Below are positions 50,459 to 59,319 of a stretch of DNA of 64,000 nucleotides, in pieces. Every line of letters begins with the position of its first letter. The stretch's first letter is position 1. Made by a program: the position numbers and the translations under genes. The stretch is from Candidatus Gastranaerophilales bacterium (GTDB lineage Bacteria > Cyanobacteriota > Vampirovibrionia > Gastranaerophilales > Gastranaerophilaceae): NCBI GenBank assembly GCA_944324135.1, contig CALUVE010000003.1, positions 47,135 to 111,134 of the forward strand, given 5' to 3'. Below the pieces are notes generated by a model. The model had not been told where the DNA came from. It made no database searches and saw nothing but the letters and a program-made list of their open reading frames with translations.

Positions 50459-53287
50459 ATGTTAGACAAGATAATCATAAAAGGCGCAAAAGAACATAAC
50501 CTTCAGGATGTTTCTCTTGAAATTCCAAAAAATGAACTTATAGTCTTTACAGGTGTTTCCGGTTCAGGAAAAAGCTCTCTTGCCTTTGATACGATTTTTG
50601 CAGAGGGGCAGAGGCGTTATGTGGAGAGTCTTTCAACTTATGCAAGGCAATTTCTGGGTCAGCTCGACAAGCCTGATGTTGAATACATTGACGGACTTTC
50701 TCCTGCGATTTCTATTGACCAGAAATCCACCAGCAACAACCCGCGCTCTACTGTCGGAACAGTTACGGAAATATACGATTATCTGAGGCTTTTGTATGCA
50801 AGAGTCGGGACTCCATACTGCCCGAATTGCGGTGAACCTGTCAAGCCTCAATCAATTGACGAAATTGTGAATAGTATTATGGCTCTCGGCGAGGGGACAA
50901 AAATTCAAATTCTCGCTCCGGTTGTTCGCGGTAAAAAAGGTGAATTCCAATCGGTTTTTGAAGAACTCCGTCAGGAGGGGTTTGTCAGAGTCAAAGTTGA
51001 TGATGAAGTTTACAACCTTGATGAGGATGAAATTGAATTAAGTAAAACCAAAAAACATACAATTCAGGTCGTTGTTGACAGAATTGTAGTAAAAGACTCC
51101 GCTCAATCACGTATTGCAGATAGTGCTCAAATCGCCCTTAAAAAAGCTGACGGAATTATGGTGGTTGATGTTATTGGAGATAAGGAAATTATCTTCAGTG
51201 AAAAACTTGCCTGCCCGAAATGTAATTTAAGTTTTGAAGAGCTGGCGCCGCGTATTTTCTCATTCAATAATCCCTACGGCGCGTGCGAAAGATGCTCGGG
51301 GCTTGGTGCAGATTTTGTTATTGACCCGAATCTTGTCGTACCTGACAGAAAAAAATCTCTTGCGGACGGGGCAATTTATCCGTGGTCAAAAACTACTACA
51401 AATTATTACGACGATGTTTTGAAATCGGTTTGTGAACATTACGGCATAAATATGAACACTCCGTTTGAAGATTTGCCGGAAAACGAGCAGCATATTATTC
51501 TCTATGGCGGGGATGACCTTGTAAAATTCCGTGTGATGAAGTTTGGTACTCACAGATACGAAACAAAATATCACAGGTATATAGGTGTAATTCCGTTTCT
51601 TGAAAAAAGGTATAATGATTCTGCGGCTGAATACTGGCGTGAAGAAATTGAAAAATATATGATTACCACCCCATGTCCTGCTTGTAACGGTGCCAGATTA
51701 AAACCGTTTCCGCTGGCAGTTAAAATAATGGGGAAAAATATTTATGAATTCACTCTGATGTCTATTGATGACGCTATAGAGTTTGTTTCTGATTTATATT
51801 TGGAATTGGGCGAATACCAGCTTCAGATAGCTAAACAAATTCTTGATGAAATTCGCGCACGGCTTAAATTTATGAAAGATGTCGGTTTGGGATACCTGAA
51901 TCTAGCCCGTATGGCAGGAACTCTTTCCGGCGGTGAAGCCCAGCGTATCAGGCTTGCTACACAAATAGGCAGCGGGCTGTCCGGTGTCTTGTATGTTCTG
52001 GATGAACCATCTATCGGACTTCACCAGCGTGATAACGACAGATTGATTAAAACTCTCATCAAACTCAGAAACCTCGGTAATACTCTTATTGTTGTTGAAC
52101 ATGATGAGGAAACTATGAGAAATGCTGATTATATTGTAGATATAGGGCCGAAAGCAGGTGTCAACGGCGGCAAAATTATCGCTCAAGGGTCACTTGAAGA
52201 TATAGTAAAATGCAAAGGCTCTCTTACAGGGAAATATTTGAGCGGAGAAAAATATATACCGGTTCCTGAAAAGCTTAGAGAGGGTAACGGAGCTGTATTA
52301 TCAGTTAAAAACGCTCATTTGAATAATCTTAAAAATATCAATGTAGATATTCCGCTCGGAAAAATTGTAGTCCTCACAGGGGTTTCAGGTTCAGGCAAAT
52401 CCACTCTGATGCAGGATTTGATTGCCGAGTATGCTCTCCATAAACTCCGTGGCAACAAACCGAAACCGCAGGGGGTTGATGAGATAACAGGGTTTGAAAA
52501 TATTGATAAAGTTATATCAATTGACCAGTCGCCGATAGGGCGTACTCCGCGTTCCAATCCGGCGACCTATACAGATGTTTTTACTCAGATAAGAGAACTT
52601 TACGCAAAAACAAATGAGTCCAAACTCCGCGGCTACAAAGCCGGCAGGTTCAGTTTCAACGTAAAAGGCGGTCGCTGTGAAGCCTGCAAAGGCGACGGCG
52701 TCATCAAAATTGAGATGAATTTTCTCTCAGACGTCTATGTCAAGTGCGATGTCTGCAAAGGCAAACGCTACAACAGAGAAACTCTTGAAGTAAAATATAA
52801 AGGCAAAACCATCTCCGATGTTCTCGAAATGAGCGTTAAAGAGGCATTGGAATTTTTTGACAGTATTCCGTCAATTAAAAATAAATTGAAAACTCTGAAT
52901 GATGTCGGTCTGGATTATATAAAACTCGGTCAGAGTGCAACAACTTTATCCGGCGGAGAGGCGCAAAGAATAAAACTTGCATCTGAACTCAATAAACGCG
53001 CTACAGGCAGAACTCTTTATCTTCTCGATGAGCCGTCTGTCGGTTTACACTGGTATGATTTGGATAAACTTATCAAAATTCTGCACAGGCTTGCAGATCA
53101 GGGCAATACAATACTTGTTATAGAACATAATCTTGACTTAATTAAAGTTGCCGATTATATTATAGATTTAGGACCGGAAGGCGGTGCCGGCGGCGGTGAA
53201 GTTGTTGCCACCGGTACTCCAAAACAGGTCGCCAAAGTCGCAAAATCATATACCGGTCAATATTTAAAAGGTATTTTTTATAAATAA
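50459..53287 (+). CDS. uvrA: Excinuclease ABC subunit A
   Basis: UvrA recognises DNA lesions in nucleotide excision repair. Two ABC modules are present: Walker A FTGVSGSGKSSLAFDTIFAEGQRRYVESLS and LTGVSGSGKSTLMQDLIAEY, signatures LSGGEAQRIRLATQIGSGL and LSGGEAQRIKLASELNKR, and Walker B DEPSIGLH / DEPSVGLHWYD. Three Cys motifs are visible (CPNCGEP, CPKCNLSF..CERCSGLG, CEACKGDGVIKIEMNFLSDVYVKCDVCKG). The 942-residue length is normal. ATG at 50459 is preferred to 50435 since MLDKIIIKGAKEHNL is the family start. Confidence 0.97.
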   Translation: MLDKIIIKGAKEHNLQDVSLEIPKNELIVFTGVSGSGKSSLAFDTIFAEGQRRYVESLSTYARQFLGQLDKPDVEYIDGLSPAISIDQKSTSNNPRSTVGTVTEIYDYLRLLYARVGTPYCPNCGEPVKPQSIDEIVNSIMALGEGTKIQILAPVVRGKKGEFQSVFEELRQEGFVRVKVDDEVYNLDEDEIELSKTKKHTIQVVVDRIVVKDSAQSRIADSAQIALKKADGIMVVDVIGDKEIIFSEKLACPKCNLSFEELAPRIFSFNNPYGACERCSGLGADFVIDPNLVVPDRKKSLADGAIYPWSKTTTNYYDDVLKSVCEHYGINMNTPFEDLPENEQHIILYGGDDLVKFRVMKFGTHRYETKYHRYIGVIPFLEKRYNDSAAEYWREEIEKYMITTPCPACNGARLKPFPLAVKIMGKNIYEFTLMSIDDAIEFVSDLYLELGEYQLQIAKQILDEIRARLKFMKDVGLGYLNLARMAGTLSGGEAQRIRLATQIGSGLSGVLYVLDEPSIGLHQRDNDRLIKTLIKLRNLGNTLIVVEHDEETMRNADYIVDIGPKAGVNGGKIIAQGSLEDIVKCKGSLTGKYLSGEKYIPVPEKLREGNGAVLSVKNAHLNNLKNINVDIPLGKIVVLTGVSGSGKSTLMQDLIAEYALHKLRGNKPKPQGVDEITGFENIDKVISIDQSPIGRTPRSNPATYTDVFTQIRELYAKTNESKLRGYKAGRFSFNVKGGRCEACKGDGVIKIEMNFLSDVYVKCDVCKGKRYNRETLEVKYKGKTISDVLEMSVKEALEFFDSIPSIKNKLKTLNDVGLDYIKLGQSATTLSGGEAQRIKLASELNKRATGRTLYLLDEPSVGLHWYDLDKLIKILHRLADQGNTILVIEHNLDLIKVADYIIDLGPEGGAGGGEVVATGTPKQVAKVAKSYTGQYLKGIFYK

Positions 53288-53299
53288 AGGAATAGTGTT

Positions 53300-53971
53300 A
53301 TGAAAAAATGGTTATATTTGGTATCGGTAATGCTCTTTACATCACTGGCTGCCGTGGCTGCGGAAATATTGCAGGTTGAATCTCTGACAAAGTTTTCAAC
53401 TGCGGAATACCCGTCAGAAATACATCTCAGAGCATTGAATGATATTAATTTGTCACAGGATATTCAGATTAAACAGGGGTATACTGTTACGGGAAAGTTG
53501 ACAGATGTTTCTTCTCCCAAAAGATTGAAACGTGATGCAAAATTTTCATTTATGCCGCTTTATTATGTTGATTACAGCGGCAAAACAAATATGATTAAGG
53601 AGGTTTTTGAGGGCAGGTTCTCTAAAGATATTGAAATTAATAAAGGACAGCTGGCGAAATCTGCCGCTTTGAGTGTCGGAAATTATTTTGTTCAAGGGTT
53701 AAGTGCCGGCTATTATGCAGTTGAGGGCGCTGTTAAAAATGAATCTGACAACCGTTTCAAATCCTCAGTAAAATCTGTTTATGAACATTCTCCGCTTTCC
53801 TATGTGGAAAAAGGTCAGGATATAGAAATTAATGTCCACGATGTTTTCGGATTAAAATTCAAAGTTGATGACGATGACGAAGCTTATTCAGTGGAAGTGG
53901 CGCCTGGCGAGTTCCGTGAGGGGAATTTTGAATACAAAATGGAAACAGAAACAAAAACTCCGGAAAAATAG
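53300..53971 (+). CDS. Exported protein of unknown function
   Basis: A 223-residue protein with a signal peptide (MKKWLYLVSVMLFTSLAAVAA). The mature part has alternating charged strands (INLSQDIQIKQGYTVTG, FSFMPLYYVDYSGKTN) and a Gly/Tyr helix (GNYFVQGLSAGYYAVEGAV). The tail is acidic. It starts 12 bp after uvrA. No family is recognised. A bidirectional terminator follows. Confidence 0.6.
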   Translation: MKKWLYLVSVMLFTSLAAVAAEILQVESLTKFSTAEYPSEIHLRALNDINLSQDIQIKQGYTVTGKLTDVSSPKRLKRDAKFSFMPLYYVDYSGKTNMIKEVFEGRFSKDIEINKGQLAKSAALSVGNYFVQGLSAGYYAVEGAVKNESDNRFKSSVKSVYEHSPLSYVEKGQDIEINVHDVFGLKFKVDDDDEAYSVEVAPGEFREGNFEYKMETETKTPEK

Positions 53972-54005
53972 TTTAAAAGGTGCGATAATACGGCATAAAT
54001 TCACA

Positions 54006-54041
54006 AAAAAATTCCTCTGTTGAAAAACAGAGGAATTTTTA
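54006..54041. terminator. Bidirectional terminator between 53300 gene and tsf
   Basis: AAAAATTCCTCTGTT pairs with AACAGAGGAATTTTT (15 bp) around TGAA, with A and T tracts on either side. Confidence 0.88.
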
Positions 54042-54058
54042 ATTTTCAGAACGGATAA

Positions 54059-54922
54059 CTAACCGTTAATCTGGCTCATAACTTCTTCAGCGAAGTTGTC
54101 CTGACGTTTTTCAAGACCTTCACCGAGAACAAATCTAGAGAAAGCTTTGATAGTTAATTTGCCTTCAACAAGTTGTCCGATAGTGATATCAGGGTTTTTA
54201 ACAAACGGTTGTTCAAGGAGGCATCTTTCAGCCATAAGTTTGTTAACACGACCTTCAACGATTTTGCCTCTGATAGCTTCAGGTTTCTTTTGAAGATCTT
54301 CTTTACCCATTTCAATTCTGGTTTCTTCATCAATAACTGATTGAGGAATTTCTGCTCTTGAAACGAATTGCGGAGCTGATGCTGCAATGTGTAAGCAGAT
54401 ATCGTTCATCAATTCAGCGTCTTTCTTATCTGTTTGAAGAAGAACACCTGTTTTGCCGTTGTGAATGTATGTAGCAACATTACCTTCGTAACGGACAAAT
54501 CTTCTGAAAGTGATTTTTTCGCCGATAGAAGCGATTTTTTCTTTAATAATATCGGCAATCAATTTTCCGCATTGCGGGCATGTAGAAGCAAGCAATGCAT
54601 CTACATCAGCAGGATTTGATTTAGCAACAAATTCTGCAAGGTTATTAGTTAAAGCTTTGAATTCTTCATTTTTGGCTACGAAGTCAGTTTCGCAGTTAAC
54701 TTCAACCATAGCACCGCAGTCGTCTTGAACGTATGAACCGACAAGACCTTCAGCAGCGATTCTGCCCATTTTCTTTTCAGCAGAAGCAATACCTTTCTGG
54801 CGGAGCAATTCCATAGCTTTTTCCATATCACCGTCAACTTCAACGAGTGCTTTTTTAGCATCCATCATACCTGCACCGGTTTTGTCACGGAGTTCTTTTA
54901 CCATTTGAGCTGTGATAGTCAT
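54059..54922 (-). CDS. tsf: Elongation factor Ts
   Basis: EF-Ts exchanges GDP for GTP on EF-Tu. The N-terminal UBA-like part KELRDKTGAGMMDAKKALVEVDGDMEKAMELLRQKG is the strongest signature; EGLVGSYV, VEVNCETDFVAKNEEF and HIAASAPQFVSR follow. The C-terminal helices end FVLGEGLEKRQDNFAEEV. The ATG at 54922 has GGAG upstream; a longer reading to 54970 includes non-conserved sequence. It follows rpsB by 65 bp, the common rpsB-tsf pair. Confidence 0.96.
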   Translation of the reverse strand: MTITAQMVKELRDKTGAGMMDAKKALVEVDGDMEKAMELLRQKGIASAEKKMGRIAAEGLVGSYVQDDCGAMVEVNCETDFVAKNEEFKALTNNLAEFVAKSNPADVDALLASTCPQCGKLIADIIKEKIASIGEKITFRRFVRYEGNVATYIHNGKTGVLLQTDKKDAELMNDICLHIAASAPQFVSRAEIPQSVIDEETRIEMGKEDLQKKPEAIRGKIVEGRVNKLMAERCLLEQPFVKNPDITIGQLVEGKLTIKAFSRFVLGEGLEKRQDNFAEEVMSQING

Positions 54923-54987
54923 ATTAAATTCTCTCCTTTTTTGAAAGTGGAGCGGATTTCCGCTCCACATAGCATAAATTAAGTTAA

Positions 54988-55761
54988 TTAAACTTCAACG
55001 CTTTCTTCTACAGTTTCAACGCCTGCATCTTCAGGTTTGATTTCTTCGATTTTAGCTGTTTTGTTAGCGTTGTTTTCTTTAAGTTGTTTACCTTCTAACA
55101 CAGCGTCAGCCAGTTTAGAAGCGATTAATTTGATAGAGCGGATAGCATCATCATTACCAGGGATGATGTAATCAATGCCGTCAGGATCAGCGTTAGTATC
55201 TGCAAGGCAGATAACGGGGATGTTCAATTTGTTTGCTTCCTGAATAGCGATTAATTCTTTTTTCTGGTCAACGATGAAAATCAGGTCAGGGAGACCTCTC
55301 ATTTCTTTAATACCGCCTAAAGTTTTGCTCAATTTAGAGATTTGTCTGTTGATTTGAGCTATTTCTTTTTTCGGCAATTTTTCGATATGACCGCTTGATA
55401 CAAAGTCTTCCAATTCTCTGAGTTTGTTAACTCTTGAGCGGATTGTATCAAAGTTAGTAAGCATACCGCCTAACCATCTTCTGTTGATGAAATAAGCGCC
55501 GGCTCTTTGAGCTTCTTCTGCTATAACTTCAGCGGCTTGTTTTTTAGTGCCGACAAAAAGAATATTCTTATTACGTGCTGCATAGTCTCTAACAACATCG
55601 TAAGCTTTGTCGAGTAAGTCGGTAGTTTTGCGTAAATCCAAGACGTAAATACCGTTTCTTGCACCGTAAATATACGGTTTCATTTTTGGGTTCCATCTTT
55701 GTGTTTGGTGACCGAAGTGTACACCGGCTTCCAAAAGTTCAATCATAGATGCTACAGGCAT
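54988..55761 (-). CDS. rpsB: 30S ribosomal protein S2
   Basis: S2 binds 16S rRNA and helps dock S1. [35 protein letters not shown] is the family signature; [19 protein letters not shown] and [12 protein letters not shown] are others. The 257-residue length is usual. AAGGAG precedes the ATG. It starts the rpsB-tsf transcript, whose leader of about 150 nt has two imperfect direct repeats. Confidence 0.97.
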   Translation of the reverse strand: MPVASMIELLEAGVHFGHQTQRWNPKMKPYIYGARNGIYVLDLRKTTDLLDKAYDVVRDYAARNKNILFVGTKKQAAEVIAEEAQRAGAYFINRRWLGGMLTNFDTIRSRVNKLRELEDFVSSGHIEKLPKKEIAQINRQISKLSKTLGGIKEMRGLPDLIFIVDQKKELIAIQEANKLNIPVICLADTNADPDGIDYIIPGNDDAIRSIKLIASKLADAVLEGKQLKENNANKTAKIEEIKPEDAGVETVEESVEV

Positions 55762-55922
55762 CGTTTTTCTCCTTTATATTAATGTATTGTACTACGGGCT
55801 AAACTGTCCCATTCAGACTTTGCGGAGTTTGGATTTTACAGGTAAACGCGCTATTTTGTCTTTGCGTTTCCGGATTTTACCGCCCCGCCCTGAACTAGGG
55901 CAAAACCTATCGGACTAGTATA
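55762..55922 (-). promoter_or_regulatory. rpsB leader with direct repeats and -10 box
   Basis: On the minus strand the leader begins after TATACT (55917-55922). It has GTAAAATCC-x-GCAAAG twice (55860-55880 and 55818-55839) and a 6-bp AAACGC/GCGTTT pairing. It may hold an autoregulatory site for S2; no experimental consensus is known to me for this lineage. Confidence 0.4.
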
Positions 55923-56002
55923 ACCAATAATATGATATAACAAACAAAAATATATTCAAACGAAATATTGACTTTTATTAAGCCTTTTAAAGCCTTGAGT
56001 TT

Positions 56003-56698
56003 TTACACAACGAGTTTGTATCCGCCGCCGTAAATAGTTTCTATGTATTTTTTGCCGTTTGAAATTTTATCGAGTTTTGTTCTGAGGTGGCGGATGTGTA
56101 CACGTATTGTTTCAATATCGTCATCCGGCGCATACCCCCAGATGTCTTTCAGCAATTGAGCTGAAGATACCATGTTCCCGTGGTTCTGGAATAGTAAATT
56201 GAAAATTTCAAATTCAATCGGGGTTAATTTTGCCTGTTTGTCATTGATTTTTACGCAGTAAGTTTCCGGCAGGAGTGTTATTTCTCCGAGTGTCAGCAAA
56301 TCTCTTGTAGATGCTGATTCCGGAATCTGGCGGGAACGCTTCAAAAGGGCACGGACTCTTACCTGTAGTTCTTCCATATCAAAAGGTTTTACAAGATAAT
56401 CATCTACCCCGATATTGAACCCGTTAACCTTGTCGCTTACCTGAGATAGTGCTGTCAGCATCAAGATAGGGATTTCTGAAGTTCCGGCATTTTTTCTAAT
56501 CCTCTGTGCTACAGTGAATCCGTCAACCTCCGGCATCATGACATCAAGGATTACGCATGACGGAAGTTCCTGTTTGCACATGGCAAAACCTGTTGTGCCG
56601 TCAAATGCCTGTATAACCTTATAGCCGCATAATTCAAGGTTTACCTTGATTAGTTCATTTATCGCCGAATCGTCATCTATTACTAAAATTTTGTTCAT
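56003..56698 (-). CDS. OmpR/PhoB-family response regulator
   Basis: A 231-residue two-component regulator. The receiver has acidic residues D8-D10 (ILVIDDD), phospho-acceptor D52 (CVILDVMMPEVDG), conserved T82 (MLTAL) and K104 (DDYLVKPFD). The C-terminal winged helix contains LTPIEFEIFNLLFQNHGNMVSS, DDDIETIRVHIRHLRTKL and IETIYGGGYKLV. The ATG at 56698 is chosen because the receiver starts there. No histidine kinase is adjacent, so it is an orphan or its kinase lies elsewhere. Confidence 0.92.
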   Translation of the reverse strand: MNKILVIDDDSAINELIKVNLELCGYKVIQAFDGTTGFAMCKQELPSCVILDVMMPEVDGFTVAQRIRKNAGTSEIPILMLTALSQVSDKVNGFNIGVDDYLVKPFDMEELQVRVRALLKRSRQIPESASTRDLLTLGEITLLPETYCVKINDKQAKLTPIEFEIFNLLFQNHGNMVSSAQLLKDIWGYAPDDDIETIRVHIRHLRTKLDKISNGKKYIETIYGGGYKLVV

Positions 56699-56946
56699 AT
56701 AATTAATTTTATCTGCAACAAAATTCTTTTTCAAACATCTAAAATACTACAATGTTAATAAATCTTAATAAATTTTATAACTCAAAACACCAATGGTATC
56801 GCCATTATAGCTTGATAAGCAAGAATTAAAATAAAAAAAATAAAAATTTAAGTGTAAAATTTACAAATTTTCTGTTTTTTATTGTAATATGTTATAGCGT
56901 AAGTATAACAATGTAGTAAGTAGAACTATAAAAGGAGGCACATGAA

Positions 56947-57402
56947 TTGGCAATAACATCACCATTTACAGCGTTTAAAGAAAACGGTAAAAAGGAAATC
57001 CACTTGGGACAACATGTATTAGCAGAATTTTTCGAATGCGACCCCAACACATTAAATAGTCTTGATAAAGTTGAAAAATATATGGTTGACGCAGCCCTTG
57101 AATGCGGCGCAACAATTGTTCAAAAATGTTTTCATATGTTTAACCCGTATGGCGTTTCAGGAGTTGTAATCATCTCAGAAAGCCATCTTGCAATACATAC
57201 ATGGCCGGAATTGGGTTATGCCGCCGTTGATTTATTCACCTGTGGTGATAAGTGCGACCCGAAAGTGTCTTATGAATTTTTGAAGAAAATGTTCAATTCA
57301 AAAAAAGCTACTTTCACTGAATTAAAAAGAGGCATAATTGATGAAGAAACAATGAAAGTTGCCGAAAAACCTTTTGAAATTATGCAGCAGTTGGAAAACT
57401 AA
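56947..57402 (+). CDS. speD: S-adenosylmethionine decarboxylase proenzyme
   Basis: SpeD makes the aminopropyl donor for spermidine. It self-cleaves to form a pyruvoyl group; the cleavage motif is SESHLAIHTWPE (Ser at the site). FHMFNPYGVSGVVII and GYAAVDLFTCGDKCDP are conserved. At 151 residues it is the small prokaryotic form. The start is TTG with GGAGG 8 nt upstream; an ATG at 56942 begins only a four-codon reading (MNWQ-stop) overlapping it. speE is not in the window. A terminator follows at 57421. Confidence 0.95.
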   Translation: MAITSPFTAFKENGKKEIHLGQHVLAEFFECDPNTLNSLDKVEKYMVDAALECGATIVQKCFHMFNPYGVSGVVIISESHLAIHTWPELGYAAVDLFTCGDKCDPKVSYEFLKKMFNSKKATFTELKRGIIDEETMKVAEKPFEIMQQLEN

Positions 57403-57420
57403 TTCTTATTTTTATATAGA

Positions 57421-57458
57421 AAAAAGAACCGGATTTTTTTTAATCCGGTTCTTTTTTT
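57421..57458 (+). terminator. Terminator after speD
   Basis: AAAAAGAACCGGATT pairs with AATCCGGTTCTTTTT around TTTTT, then a U-tract follows. Confidence 0.9.
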
Positions 57459-57541
57459 TAAATTATGTAAAAAAGTGATGAATCATGCATGACAAAAAAG
57501 CATGATTATTTTATTATTTACATGTAGTTCGGAGGGGAAAG

Positions 57542-58042
57542 ATGTTAGATGACATTATAGAAAAAAGATCAGATTTCGATTTAACGTCAAGAAGTGCGTT
57601 TTCCCGTGATGATGCAGTATTTACATCACGTTCGTACGCAGCTTTGCTGGCTAAAAACAATGTTCCTTTTTCACATAAAAAAGCCGCAGACAACTATATT
57701 GTTATCAAACGTGTGTTCAAGTTCCAGGCGGTTATGAGCAGAATTACCAATGCAGAAAAGGCTCTGCTTCAAAAATACGACTTTAATACACTTGAATATA
57801 CTACCGTAAAACAAATGTATGAAGAGATAGCTCTTCTTCAAAAGTGGGCATCATCATCTGATGAACAGTTGAAAGCTGATGCGGATGAAATTCTCGAAAT
57901 CAGAACTAAGGAATTAAAATTCCTTGATGCCAACAGATACGCAAATATTTCAAACGAAATTTATAAAGGTTATATTGCTCTGGAAAGCTACTTTGAAGAA
58001 ATAAGCAAATTCAGAGACACTCCGACCAATCCGGATGTGTAA
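57542..58042 (+). CDS. Helical protein of unknown function
   Basis: A 166-residue soluble, mostly helical protein. RSAFSRDDAVFTSRSYAALLAKNN is followed by VFKFQAVMSRITNAEKALLQKYDF and amphipathic helices to the end. No Cys/His cluster or membrane segment is present. GGAGGGGAAAG lies upstream of the ATG. It stands alone between speD and the convergent cobO; terminators lie on both sides. Family unknown. Confidence 0.55.
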   Translation: MLDDIIEKRSDFDLTSRSAFSRDDAVFTSRSYAALLAKNNVPFSHKKAADNYIVIKRVFKFQAVMSRITNAEKALLQKYDFNTLEYTTVKQMYEEIALLQKWASSSDEQLKADADEILEIRTKELKFLDANRYANISNEIYKGYIALESYFEEISKFRDTPTNPDV

Positions 58043-58072
58043 AAAGGATTAAACAACTTTAACTTATATTAT

Positions 58073-58109
58073 AAAAAGCTCTGTGGAAATTTCCCCGCGG
58101 AGCTTTTTG
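58073..58109 (+). terminator. Terminator after the 57542 gene
   Basis: AAAAAGCTC pairs with GAGCTTTTT, and TGTGG with CCGCG inside (wobbles included), around AAATTTCC; the U-tract is in the stem. Confidence 0.75.
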
Positions 58110-58133
58110 TAATAGTTATGCTTGAAAAAGAAT

Positions 58134-58163
58134 ATAAAAAAGGACATTCTTTAGAATGTCCTT
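58134..58163 (-). terminator. Terminator of cobO
   Basis: On the minus strand AAGGACATTCT pairs with AGAATGTCCTT (58153-58163 with 58140-58150), an 11-bp perfect stem, followed by UUUUUU. Confidence 0.88.
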
Positions 58164-58205
58164 AATCTCATATATGAAACAAAAAGGATCTTTTAAGTAA
58201 TTGTA

Positions 58206-58739
58206 TTAGTATTCAATACCCTGTCTAGCCATAACACCCATATCAAAGTAGTGTTTGATAGGTTTCATCTCAGTAACCAGATGAGCCATTGCTTTCAGTT
58301 CCGGGTGGGCATATCTTCCGGTAAGAACGATTTCAAGGTTTTCCGGTTTGTTCATCAAAACTTCCTTAACTTCGCTTACCTTAATCATATTCATAGCTGT
58401 GCAAATGTTGATTTCATCAAGAATAATAAGCTGATATTCGCCGGAATTGATTGCTTGCTTAGCGTATTCCCAGCCTTTTTTAGCTTCTTTATAATCATCC
58501 ATGCAAACATTGTGAGAATAGCAGACTCTGTCCATACCGAATTGTACAACCTTTAAGTTAGGTAAAAACTTAGAAGAAGTAACGATTTCGCCGTAAGAAG
58601 TCGCGCTGTCGCCTTTTGTAAACTGGATAATTAAAACTTTCCAACCATGACCCAAAGCTCTAAGTGCCAAGCCGAGAGATGCCGTTGTTTTTCCCTTGCC
58701 GTCTCCTGTATAAATTTGTATATACCCATGCTCTAACAC
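58206..58739 (-). CDS. cobO: Cob(I)yrinic acid a,c-diamide adenosyltransferase
   Basis: Adds the adenosyl group to corrinoids in vitamin B12 synthesis or salvage (BtuR/CobO family). YTGDGKGKTTASLGLALRALGHG is the ATP-binding P-loop and helix; WKVLIIQFTKG, LIILDEINICT and VLTGRYAHPELKAMAHLVTEMKP are family motifs. GTG at 58739 is chosen because GGAGG lies 8 nt upstream; a TTG at 58754 is upstream of that site. No other cob gene or cobalamin riboswitch is visible, so salvage is the likely context. Confidence 0.94.
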   Translation of the reverse strand: MLEHGYIQIYTGDGKGKTTASLGLALRALGHGWKVLIIQFTKGDSATSYGEIVTSSKFLPNLKVVQFGMDRVCYSHNVCMDDYKEAKKGWEYAKQAINSGEYQLIILDEINICTAMNMIKVSEVKEVLMNKPENLEIVLTGRYAHPELKAMAHLVTEMKPIKHYFDMGVMARQGIEY

Positions 58740-59319
58740 TTCTGATTCCTCCAAAATAAACTGACTATTTTCCTATTCTTCTATCCATATTTTAAACTAT
58801 TTCCCCTGGGGATTAATCGCTCTTTAGATGGATAAAAATCTAAGTTAGGGTTGATAAAGTATGATTTTTATAACTTTATAACAAATCCCCACTCCCAAGA
58901 TTTGTATATTCATCATAGAACAAATTTTGAAAAATAGTTCAAAAAACATCCCATCCATGCCAATCTTTTTACAATAAAATCGGGTGAATTTTTAAAAAGC
59001 GTTATGGCAAGTGCAAAACGGGATTTTTAAAAAGTTTACTTAATTTTTGTAAAGTTAATATATAAAAAACTTGCATATTGTGAAAGAAGTCTTGCATAGT
59101 CACTTTCGGCGTTTTGTAACTTTCCCGTAATAAAAAAACGTAAAATGTTTCAATTCCTTGTAAATCGGGCTTAATAAACTTATAAACTGCCGAAAATCAA
59201 CACGGGATGGAGTATTCAACAGAATGTTAACAAATGTAACAAATTGTGCTGTTTGTGAAATTTCTCAAATTGAAAATTGTTTATATATACAAGAACAATT
59301 AGATAAGAGAGAGTAAATT
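58740..59319. other. 580-bp AT-rich intergenic region
   Basis: No gene is seen. It contains a possible branched structure at 58808-58890 and a directly repeated TTTTTAAAAAG (near 58991 and 59026). The promoter of the 59320 gene is not obvious. CCCCTGGGG at 58803-58811 is a small palindrome. Confidence 0.6.
58808..58890. other. Possible three-way-junction structure
   Basis: GGGGATT (58808-58814) pairs with AATCCCC (58884-58890). Inside, TTAGAT pairs with ATCTAA (58824-58829 with 58838-58843) and ATAAAGT with ACTTTAT (58854-58860 with 58873-58879). AT-rich sequence makes small stems easy, so this is tentative. Confidence 0.35.

Noticed and set aside
58740..59319. Cobalamin riboswitch upstream of cobO
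   Set aside because: The conserved cobalamin-box type sequence (GCCACTG and flanks) was not found on the minus strand between the gene and 59.3 kb.
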